Shown here piece after piece: positions 1 through 6,485 of a stretch of DNA of 21,450 bases. The stretch covers positions 1-21,450 of the IMG/VR virus record IMGVR_UViG_3300043427_000968; one strand, 5' to 3'. The translations under genes were made by a program, and so were the position numbers. The first letter of the stretch is position 1; each line of letters starts with the position of its first letter. Source of the stretch: a virus. Under the pieces are notes generated by a model. That model was not told the origin of the DNA, did not search any database, and was given only the letters and a program-made list of their open reading frames with translations.

Positions 1-847
1 TGCGTCGCTCGCCGCCTGTCTCGTACTCGGTTTCGGTGACGGTTTCAGGGATGTAGCTGTAAACGCTGCTGCCGACCTTGACGCTCTGCGGTGCGCCACG
101 GGTGACGGTGTAAACCCACGGGTCGCTCAGCCCGCTGCTGCTGTCTGGATCCTTGAGCCTGAGGGTGCTGTAGCTGACGGTGACCGCTTCGCCGGGGAGC
201 TGGCCGGTGCCAATTGGGCCGAGGTCCACGATGTCGGCAGCGGTGTAGACCGGGCCGCTGCCGCCGTCCTGGTCGAGGCTGACGATTTGCAGCACCTCGC
301 TGGTGTTGAGGTAGCCGAAGTAGGACTCGGATACCAGCAGGTCGCTCAGCACCTGGACGTAGCCGGGGCCAAAGTCAAACTCGGCAACTGAGAACTTGTT
401 GGTGAGCGGGCTGCTGGCAGCGGTGATGCCCAGCTCAGTCAGGCACTTGTCCATGACGCTGCTGGCATGGATCGGCAGCGTGACGATGCGCTGGTCCGCT
501 TCGGTGTAGTCGTTGTTTTCGTCGTCGTCAAACGCCGTCCAGACCACCGGCTCCTGCAGGTCGGACAGATAGGTGAGCTTGCAGCCCAGCTCGACTTTGG
601 TGGTGCGGCGGAAGGGATCAGCGAACGACGAAAGGACGCGCAGCTTGCGGGGGATGCTTGTGGTGACACCGCCCTTGGTGTAGCTGAAGGTCACCGCTGT
701 TCCTACGGCGGGGGTAATCAGGCCGCTGATTTCGCAGGTGCCGCGAGTCTTGACAAGCCCGCTGCCTTGCAGGTAGTCGTCCGAAATGCTGCCGCTAATG
801 AGGGTGCCGAGCGAGCAGGTGAGTGTGGCGCGGATGTCGATGGCCAT
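1..847 (-). CDS. Putative tail protein, 3' end cut by window edge
   Basis: An open frame of 282 codons starts at ATG 847..845 and runs off the left edge. Its start overlaps the stop of the upstream gene by one base (TAATG), so the two are translationally coupled. The visible part begins MAIDIRATLTCSLGTL and is rich in Thr, Ser and Gly with a beta-sheet look. A stretch around residues 130-190 (LLVSESYFGYLNTSEVLQ) resembles the way tail-hub or tail-tip proteins are built, but I cannot assign a family. It is the second gene after the tape measure, where siphophages usually encode distal-tail, hub or tail-tip proteins. That position, and not a motif, is the basis for the name. No frameshift is seen. 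Confidence 0.7.
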   Translation of the reverse strand, partial: MAIDIRATLTCSLGTLISGSISDDYLQGSGLVKTRGTCEISGLITPAVGTAVTFSYTKGGVTTSIPRKLRVLSSFADPFRRTTKVELGCKLTYLSDLQEPVVWTAFDDDENNDYTEADQRIVTLPIHASSVMDKCLTELGITAASSPLTNKFSVAEFDFGPGYVQVLSDLLVSESYFGYLNTSEVLQIVSLDQDGGSGPVYTAADIVDLGPIGTGQLPGEAVTVSYSTLRLKDPDSSSGLSDPWVYTVTRGAPQSVKVGSSVYSYIPETVTETEYETGGERR

Positions 848-1644
848 TACTTCACCAGCGCCAGGTCAACGCTGACGGTGTACCGAGTGCTCTTGGCACC
901 GCTGCTGATGATCACCTCAGCAGTGGCCGTCGGGGGCGAAATCGGGAACCAGCTGTTGACTGCCGGGATGGCGGCCACCACCTCCTCGTACCACGTTTGG
1001 ATGACGGCCCAGCTGGCACTGCTGGTGGTGCCCTCAATGCGGCGGACCTTGGTGGCCGTGAGCGGGCCCTGGATGACGTGGGCTCCTGTGGTGGTCAGCC
1101 CCAGCGTGGGACCGTCTTGGTAGGTCACCGGGTCGGCGGTGAGCACGATGGTGGCTGCTGCGGTTTCACCGACGCCCAAGCTCGGCACAATCTTGTCGGG
1201 GGTGTTGGTGACGATGTACCAGCTGCCAAAGCTGGGGAGGTTGGATTCGCTGCTCTGACGGCTCTTTTCTTGCTCGCGCAGCAGCACCGCCAAGGCTTGG
1301 GCGGCATCAACAAGGGTGACGCTGGCGCTGATGTAAGCCCCGGTCTGCTCACCGCTGGGGGGATCCGCAAACCAGCAGGCCAGGCTTGTCACGCTGACGC
1401 CATTGGCACTAGCCGTGAGCGCAATCGTCGTGCCAACAGTGCCGGATAGGGCCGTGTCTTGATCGGTGATGCGGGTATCGCGCCAGGTGTTGTACTCGCT
1501 CAACAGCGACTGCCACTGCGCTGGGGTCAGCAGCCCACTGATCTGGAACGTGCGAGCAGTCAGGCCCGTGCGAGCTTCACCCTCGTAGCCGAACGGCTGG
1601 ACCGTCAGGAAGCTGCAGGTAAACGAGCCAATGGTGGTGGTCAT
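847..1644 (-). CDS. Putative tail protein (distal-tail region), unknown family
   Basis: The predicted protein has 265 residues. It starts at ATG 1644..1642, overlapping the tape-measure stop by four bases (ATGA), and ends one base into the next gene. No transmembrane or signal segment is visible. The N-terminus (MTTTIGSFTCSFLTVQPFGY) leads into a segment reading SGLLTPAQWQSLLSEYNTWR, a helix-like stretch. The C-terminal half is Thr/Val-rich and beta-like. Genes directly downstream of the tape measure in siphophages usually encode the distal tail or tail-tip adaptor, which makes this a likely virion protein joining tube to tip. I do not recognise a Pfam-level family, so the function is inferred from position only. 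Confidence 0.75.
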   Translation of the reverse strand: MTTTIGSFTCSFLTVQPFGYEGEARTGLTARTFQISGLLTPAQWQSLLSEYNTWRDTRITDQDTALSGTVGTTIALTASANGVSVTSLACWFADPPSGEQTGAYISASVTLVDAAQALAVLLREQEKSRQSSESNLPSFGSWYIVTNTPDKIVPSLGVGETAAATIVLTADPVTYQDGPTLGLTTTGAHVIQGPLTATKVRRIEGTTSSASWAVIQTWYEEVVAAIPAVNSWFPISPPTATAEVIISSGAKSTRYTVSVDLALVK

Positions 1645-3590
1645 GATGGCACCGAGAAAGCACGGTTGCTTTGGTCAGCCATATCGCCAGAGGCACTCCA
1701 CATGCCATTTGCGCCTTGCGTCAATTGAACATTCCAATTTTTGTCTACAAGGCTTTGCACAGTTGCTGCAAGTAATTGATTTGTTGCGTTTAATGCGATT
1801 GTATTGGTGTCAAGTGCTTTTAATGTATCAGTAAACTCTTTGGTTGTGTTAAATTCATTGTTGACGCTATTAATAAAATTGCGGATAGCTTCGTTTACGC
1901 CAGCGGTTGTGCCGCTAAATTCAGGCGCCCGTGCGCCAGTTAAGCGTTCAAAACGTGCTTGTGCTTCTCTAAAACCTGGCAGCAGCTTTTGAAAGTCAAC
2001 CTCGGCCCGTTTCTGACGCTCTTGGGAATTCAGGAAACGGTTTAAGCCTTGCGGGTCGCTGCGAACCTTGGTGAACTCCACTACGCTGGTGCGAATGTCG
2101 TCGCGCAGCTTTTCACCGGCCTCGCTCAAGGCCAAAGCGCCTTTTTCAAGCTCTAATCGCGTTTGATTGGCGGCTACGACCTGATCCGATACCAGCTTTT
2201 GTGCATCATCTTCTTTACCAAGTCGCCTGGCCGCATCAATCTGTGCGCCGATTTCACGTTCACGGCGCTGAGCCTCGGCAATGCCAAATTGAATAGCCTG
2301 AACAGAGGCAAGCGTTTCACGAGCAACACCTCGCTCAGCTGCAGCCAAATCCTGCGTGGCTTCAACTTGCTCTTTAATGCTTTCTAGCTTGATATTGTTT
2401 AGGTCAATTTCTTTTTGTAGCTTGATGGTCTCTTTGTCGGTTGCGCTATCTGGCGTTTCTAGGTTGGTCCCAGCTAGGATTCCTTCAAACTCTTTTTTGT
2501 ATTTTTCATATGCCTTGCGGGCCTCTTCTGTTTGACCTGCAACGCCGCCCATTACCTTTTCAATTGTTAGCGCGGCGCCAGCTGCTAGTCCCAAGCCTGC
2601 TGCCAGCACGGCCCATCCTGTCGGGCCTTGCAGTGCCAATACGGCAGCCTGTGCAACAGCCGCCGCCTTGGCCGCAACCTGATAAGCCACCATGGCAGAG
2701 CGCACAACCAAGATGGCTGCAGCGAAAGGCGCCAGTGCCCGACCAAGCGCCAATGTCGCCACGACAAAGCCTTTGATTTTGCCGGCATTGTCTTGAACGA
2801 GCTTGGCAAAGGTCGCAACGCCTGCTGCGACTCCAGCCAATACTTGTACAACGCCTGGGCCTACTGCCGCTGCAATTTGCTCTTTAAGGTTCTCAAAGGC
2901 AACGCCTAGATTTTCGGTTTCTGTTTTGGCGCGGACCGTTTGGCCTGCAAACTTCTTGGCCGCCTCAAAAATCACGTCAGAAGTGATTTTGCCTTCGCCG
3001 CCCAGTTTTTTCAGCTCACCGACGCTAACGCCAAGTTGATCGGCAAGGGCTTGCGACAGTGCGGGAAGGCTCTCCAAAACGGAACGCAGTTCGTCACCCT
3101 GTAGCCGTCCAGACGCAAGACCCTGCTTAAGTTGCAGCAGGCCAGCAGATGCTTCTGCAGCGCTAGCTCCCGATGCTATGGCTGCCTTATTGAGGCCAAC
3201 GAACAAAACCTCAAGCTGCGTCGCGCCAATACCCGTACCCCGCAATGCGGCATAAAGCTGGGCATAGCCCTGCCGCGCCTCGGTGGCGCTGATGCCAAGC
3301 ACGGCCTGAATGCGGGCAACAGCTTCTGATGCCTTCTGCTGCTCTCCGTAAGCAGCCGTCAACGCTTCTAGTTGCAGCTTGGTCTTTTGTGACTCTTGAC
3401 CGGCTGCAATGACTTGTTGAGTAAAGGCGGCGATGCCAACAACACCAACGATCCCAGCCAGATTGCGAAAGGCTCCGGCAATGCTGTCTACCGTGCTAGT
3501 GGCTTGTGTTTTAGCCGCATTCAGCCCCGCTTTGTAGGCCGAGTCATCAACCGACAGCGTTAGTACGGCACTACCGAGACTCTCCGCCAC
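1641..3590 (-). CDS. Tail tape measure protein
   Basis: The protein has 649 residues and a GTG start at 3590..3588; the nearby ATG just upstream is in another frame. It sets tail length and fills the tail tube. Residues about 140-215 carry the classic tape-measure N-terminal signature, with LKQGLASGRLQGDELRSVLE followed by LPALSQALADQLGVS. An Ala/Gly-rich hydrophobic helical segment lies near residues 255-345, and a charged coiled-coil region (KEIDLNNIKLESIKEQ) lies near 395-510. At about 1.5 angstrom per residue this predicts a tail near 95-100 nm (established scaling rule, my arithmetic). The 3' part (about 1660-2560) is clearly more AT-rich than the 5' part and its neighbours. The upstream genes are on the opposite strand, so it must have its own promoter or be reached by antisense read-through. 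Confidence 0.93.
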   Translation of the reverse strand: MAESLGSAVLTLSVDDSAYKAGLNAAKTQATSTVDSIAGAFRNLAGIVGVVGIAAFTQQVIAAGQESQKTKLQLEALTAAYGEQQKASEAVARIQAVLGISATEARQGYAQLYAALRGTGIGATQLEVLFVGLNKAAIASGASAAEASAGLLQLKQGLASGRLQGDELRSVLESLPALSQALADQLGVSVGELKKLGGEGKITSDVIFEAAKKFAGQTVRAKTETENLGVAFENLKEQIAAAVGPGVVQVLAGVAAGVATFAKLVQDNAGKIKGFVVATLALGRALAPFAAAILVVRSAMVAYQVAAKAAAVAQAAVLALQGPTGWAVLAAGLGLAAGAALTIEKVMGGVAGQTEEARKAYEKYKKEFEGILAGTNLETPDSATDKETIKLQKEIDLNNIKLESIKEQVEATQDLAAAERGVARETLASVQAIQFGIAEAQRREREIGAQIDAARRLGKEDDAQKLVSDQVVAANQTRLELEKGALALSEAGEKLRDDIRTSVVEFTKVRSDPQGLNRFLNSQERQKRAEVDFQKLLPGFREAQARFERLTGARAPEFSGTTAGVNEAIRNFINSVNNEFNTTKEFTDTLKALDTNTIALNATNQLLAATVQSLVDKNWNVQLTQGANGMWSASGDMADQSNRAFSVPS

Positions 3591-3654
3591 GTCGCCATGC
3601 CATCCGTTCCATAGCTTGCCGCAAACGGAAACCTATCAACACAGGGGATAGGAA
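3591..3654. promoter_or_regulatory. Divergent intergenic region
   Basis: These 64 bases separate the minus-strand tape measure gene from the plus-strand connector gene, so they should hold promoters for both directions. A TTGATA hexamer reads on the minus strand about 3632-3637, but the best -10-like sequence downstream (CTATGG) is spaced about 20 bases, so no sigma-70 promoter is convincing. On the plus strand, GGGGATAGGA just before ATG 3655 is a good ribosome binding site. The regulatory role is inferred from gene orientation. Confidence 0.3.
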
Positions 3655-4050
3655 ATGGCCAGCGCTTTGATCGCACTAGCAAACGCGACCGCTTCCTTCA
3701 CTGTTCCTACCACTGGCACAACCACTGATGCCACTACCGGCAACGTGACAGCCAACACCGAAGCGGTCACAGTCACCCTGTATCTGCGCCAAGGCTCCCC
3801 ATCCAAAGAGGACTTGCCAGGCGTTGAGATGGATGCCGACTTCTTTGAGGGCTATGCCATCAACCCACAAGCCCTTGATGCCCGCATCAAGCCCGGCACC
3901 CGTGGCACGCTCAACTTCTCAGGCCAGGGCAGCCAAACCTGTGAGGTACTCGGCAGCCGCACGCCCTACGGCACCACCGGCCTGATCGGCTCCACCATCC
4001 AAACGGTGATTGGTGATCGGGTGCGGATCGTTCGTTACCGGCAGCGCTGA
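3655..4050 (+). CDS. Putative head-tail connector/structural protein (inverted cassette)
   Basis: The protein has 131 residues and is preceded by a purine-rich GGGGATAGGA ribosome binding site. The N-terminal 45 residues are Thr/Ala/Val-rich. The middle is acidic (KEDLPGVEMDADFFEGYAI), and the C-terminus ends IGDRVRIVRYRQR. It overlaps the next gene by one base (TGATG), so the two are coupled. Size and pairing with a gp10-like tail-completion gene suggest a head-closure or head-tail joining protein, but I recognise no family. It lies on the plus strand inside an otherwise minus-strand structural operon. Its codon and GC use match the surrounding genes, and the protein reads smoothly. The overlapping minus-strand frame is a shadow. 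Confidence 0.78.
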   Translation: MASALIALANATASFTVPTTGTTTDATTGNVTANTEAVTVTLYLRQGSPSKEDLPGVEMDADFFEGYAINPQALDARIKPGTRGTLNFSGQGSQTCEVLGSRTPYGTTGLIGSTIQTVIGDRVRIVRYRQR

Positions 4051-4478
4051 TGGCCGTTCAGGTTCAGGCCACCTACAAGCTGACCGGCTGGAACGCACCG
4101 CAACTCAAGTTGCGCGTGGCCAACATCATGACGGCCTACGGCAAGGCCATTGACCGGCAGTTCAAAGAGGAGATTCAACTGGTGCAGTTCCCATGGCCCG
4201 GCACCACCTACCGCCGCAACGGCACCATCGAAGGCAGCCCACGGGACATTGTGGACACCGGGGCGTTCCTGCGCAGCCAACGCCGTGAGCGCATCAATGC
4301 CACCACGCTGCAGTTCACCTGGGGCAACAGCGGTGTGAATTATGCCGGCTACATCCTGCAAGACGTGCCGGGTAAGAACTACCCAGCCCGCGACTGGATC
4401 AAGCCAGCCCTAACCAACCTGCCGTTGGACGGATTCTTCAAGGCTGAGTGGTCACGCCTAGCAGGCCGGGCGCTGTAG
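4050..4478 (+). CDS. HK97 gp10-like tail completion / neck protein
   Basis: The protein has 142 residues and its ATG is fused to the previous stop (TGATG). The layout is that of HK97-gp10-like head-tail or tail-completion proteins. A helical N-terminal half (about 17-45) is followed by DIVDTGAFLRSQ near residues 66-77, then GVNYAGYILQDVPGKNYPA near 94-112 and a C-terminal helix with RDWIKPAL. The order 'VDTG..L..S', 'YA..', 'PARDW' is what I used for recognition. Such proteins cap the tail tube and join it to the head. Normally they sit between the connector and the tail tube gene in the same orientation. Here the pair is inverted and lies beyond the tail tube gene. Confidence 0.75.
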   Translation: MAVQVQATYKLTGWNAPQLKLRVANIMTAYGKAIDRQFKEEIQLVQFPWPGTTYRRNGTIEGSPRDIVDTGAFLRSQRRERINATTLQFTWGNSGVNYAGYILQDVPGKNYPARDWIKPALTNLPLDGFFKAEWSRLAGRAL

Positions 4479-4480
4479 CC

Positions 4481-4512
4481 AAAGAAAAAGCGGCAGGCCC
4501 ACCACCTGCCGC
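4481..4512 (-). terminator. Rho-independent terminator after tail tube gene
   Basis: GCGGCAGG (4490-4497) pairs with CCTGCCGC (4505-4512) around a 7-base loop. On the minus strand the stem is followed by TTTTTCTTT, a typical U-tract. It lies just past the stop of the tail tube gene and would stop minus-strand transcription before it runs antisense into the inverted cassette. On the plus strand the stem is followed only by CCCATCTT, so any activity after the gp10-like gene is weak. Confidence 0.8.
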
Positions 4513-4536
4513 CCCATCTTCCACGCCTTAGCTTGC

Positions 4537-5283
4537 TCAGCTGACGGTGGCCACAGTCAGCACGCAAGCAGTGTCGCCACTGCCCAGCACCGCTGGATCG
4601 CTGATGGTCAGCACATCGCCCACCTTGTAACCCTGACCGCCGGCCACGATGGTGGCAGTTTGGATGACGCCAGAACCGTTGACGGTGATCGTCGCAGTGG
4701 CGTTCTTGCCAGAGCCATTGCCTTGAGCAGGGCTGGTCGAAACCAGTGCCACGCCCGTGCCAGCAGTCAGGCCCAGACCACCATCGGTGATGGTCAAGGT
4801 GGCCACCGGGTCGCCCTGGCGGTAGTTCTTTGGCGCTCCGTAGCCCAGCAGGTCAAAGCTGACGCTGGCCACCGAGCCAGCTTCTAGGCTCTCAGACCAG
4901 TTGGAGACGAATGCCACACCGGCATCCACTTGAGGATTGTCGTTGCTGGTGCCCACCAGCGGCAGCTCCCGATACCACTGGATTGCCACGTTGTTGGCCG
5001 AGGTCTGAGCGGCCCGCTTGAGCGTCAGGTAGCCCTCAGAGGTCGGGTCAAGGTTGAGGGCACAACTGATGTTGTAGCTGTTGCCGGTCACCAGCTGGCT
5101 AGAGAAGCCAAAATCGGTTGAGTAGTCCAGCACCGTTTGGGTGTCAGAGCTGACCGAGATGGAGGTGTTGGTCAGAGACAGCACCTCGGTCATGGTGCTG
5201 CTGGTGGTTGGAGCTGTGCTGGCCGTGGTGCCCAGCTTCACCCAGAAGCGGACATCAAGGGATGCAAAATAGGTGCCCGCCAT
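4537..5283 (-). CDS. Major tail tube protein
   Basis: The protein has 248 residues and starts at ATG 5283 after an AGGA sequence. Residues 1-160 have the composition and order of a siphophage tail tube protein: MAGTYFASLDVRFWVKLG at the start, a beta-rich core, LTLKRAAQTSANNVAIQWYR near 87-105, and SVSFDLLGYGAPKNYRQGDP near 141-159. The remaining 85 residues form a Gly/Thr-rich extension containing GGQGYKVGDVLTI near 215-227, a motif type seen in surface-exposed repeats of phage structural proteins. The extension may decorate the outside of the tail. Many copies per virion are expected, consistent with the strong terminator directly downstream. The gene follows the sigma-like gene by 20 bases. 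Confidence 0.85.
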   Translation of the reverse strand: MAGTYFASLDVRFWVKLGTTASTAPTTSSTMTEVLSLTNTSISVSSDTQTVLDYSTDFGFSSQLVTGNSYNISCALNLDPTSEGYLTLKRAAQTSANNVAIQWYRELPLVGTSNDNPQVDAGVAFVSNWSESLEAGSVASVSFDLLGYGAPKNYRQGDPVATLTITDGGLGLTAGTGVALVSTSPAQGNGSGKNATATITVNGSGVIQTATIVAGGQGYKVGDVLTISDPAVLGSGDTACVLTVATVS

Positions 5284-5303
5284 TGATCCTGTGGAGGTTT
5301 GTT

Positions 5304-5891
5304 TTAGGTTGCCGCCATTGCCAACTCTTCTTGCCGCTCAAGCCAATCCATCGGCGTTGGATAGTGCGAGCAGTGCAGATCAAACCCTTTAACATCGTGG
5401 GCGATGCCTGCAGTGGCCACTAGGGCTTCTTTGAGCTGCTCACGGTCACAACCCAGCTCGGCGCAGATGGCATCGGGCGCCATGCCTTGATCCACCAGCT
5501 TGCGGGCGGCATTGCCCAGCTCGCGCACCTTATGCGGCGCCTTGATGCCCCAGTTGCTGCTGCGCAGGTAATGCAAGCACTCACCGAGGGCAAAGCTCCA
5601 CAGGATGGTGCTGAGCTTGCCCCGCTCTGGCTTCCAAGCGCGGAATGCCTTGATGGCCGCAAAGTCCACGCAGCTATTGATGTCCTCGGTGGCCATGCAA
5701 TATCCGTATTTACGGGTCAGCTTGTTGGCGAAGAACTTGACCAGGCCAATGTTCTCGGCGTAGAGCTTGCCAAACGCTCGCTGCTCTTCGCGGGTCAGTG
5801 GTGTGGCGAGGTGATCTTCCGTGCGCAGCTTTTCTTCTGGCAGCCCTAATGCTGTCAGTAGGGAGAGCTGATCGCGGGAACGTTTAGCCAC
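5304..5891 (-). CDS. Sigma-70-family-like transcription factor
   Basis: The protein has 195 residues and a GTG start at 5891, chosen because AGGA lies 7-8 bases upstream. Residues about 40-112 look like sigma region 2. They include a helix (LYAENIGLVKFFANKL) that can match region 2.1, then EDINSCVDFAAIKAFRAWKP followed by ERGKLSTILWSFALGECLHY, which parallels the region 2.2-2.3 pattern 'DL.Q.G..GL..A...F.PERG..FSTYA...I...I'. WGIKAPHKVRELGNAARKL (114-132) resembles the 'IR.P.h' start of region 3. PDAICAELGCDREQLKEAL then looks like a region-3/HTH motif. Region 4 is absent or degenerate, as in some phage late sigma factors. It could direct host RNA polymerase to late promoters. It sits between a connector and the tail tube gene, an unusual place. 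Confidence 0.75.
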   Translation of the reverse strand: MAKRSRDQLSLLTALGLPEEKLRTEDHLATPLTREEQRAFGKLYAENIGLVKFFANKLTRKYGYCMATEDINSCVDFAAIKAFRAWKPERGKLSTILWSFALGECLHYLRSSNWGIKAPHKVRELGNAARKLVDQGMAPDAICAELGCDREQLKEALVATAGIAHDVKGFDLHCSHYPTPMDWLERQEELAMAAT

Positions 5892-5900
5892 TCAACCATC

Positions 5901-6458
5901 CTAACTCCGCAACACTGAGATTTGGCCTGCGGATGTTTTCGGGCCCGATAGGCACAAGCAACCGAGAACACCAACCAAATGGGGTAGCACTGTCAAGGCG
6001 TTTTGCACCACTGGGGCCCCGCCATCGCGGAAGTCCACGCTGAGCACGTCCACGCGGGCACTTTTGAGGTCGGCGTTGGGGATGCCAGGGATTAGTTCAG
6101 CGAGGCCCGCATTGGCCGGCTTGAGCAGCGTCGAATCATTGAGCAGCGCATCGGCCAGATCAAAGGTGGCGTACCTGATCTCATCGGGGATGACATCATC
6201 GGCATAATCCTTCTCGCCGCAGGTGGCCTCCTCGCGGGGCCAGAGCAGGGCTTGCGTGGTGGACGCCTTGCTGCCTACCCACTCAAGCTGATCCAGCGAG
6301 CGCGTGGCTGCAATGAGTGCCTTGCCTTTGTCATCGGTAGTTGCGGTGCCCCACTTCAGGGTGGTCAGCATGGTGGCTGCGATGGAATCAGCAGCAGCAA
6401 CCGACAGGTAGCTGTTGGCATCCGATGCTCCAACAGTGGCAGTGACGGTGACGGGCAT
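5901..6458 (-). CDS. DnaT-like / head-tail connector protein
   Basis: The protein has 185 residues. The N-terminal 110 residues follow the phage 'DnaT-like' connector pattern: SDANSYLSVAAADSI near 12-27, a Trp-containing helix (LKWGTATTDDKGKALIAATR) near 34-53, LDQLEWVGSK near 55-64, QALLWPREEA near 69-78, and IPDEIRYATFDLADALL near 89-107. These small helical proteins usually follow the minor head gene and form the first ring below the portal. The C-terminus (about 140-185) is more hydrophobic than usual and is not recognised. The gene starts 27 bases after the minor head stop, and the sigma-like gene begins 9 bases after its own stop, so it belongs to the same transcript. Confidence 0.8.
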   Translation of the reverse strand: MPVTVTATVGASDANSYLSVAAADSIAATMLTTLKWGTATTDDKGKALIAATRSLDQLEWVGSKASTTQALLWPREEATCGEKDYADDVIPDEIRYATFDLADALLNDSTLLKPANAGLAELIPGIPNADLKSARVDVLSVDFRDGGAPVVQNALTVLPHLVGVLGCLCLSGPKTSAGQISVLRS

Positions 6459-6485
6459 GGGACAACAGCGCTAAGACTAGTTTGC

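Noticed and set aside
467-1449. Plus-strand open frames of over 200 codons
   Set aside because: They are antisense shadows of the two tail genes, common at this GC content; compositions are low-information and no ribosome sites precede them.
4035-4361. Minus-strand frame opposite the gp10-like gene, which would restore operon direction
   Set aside because: The plus-strand reading shows clear gp10-like motifs, coupling and a ribosome site; the minus frame does not.
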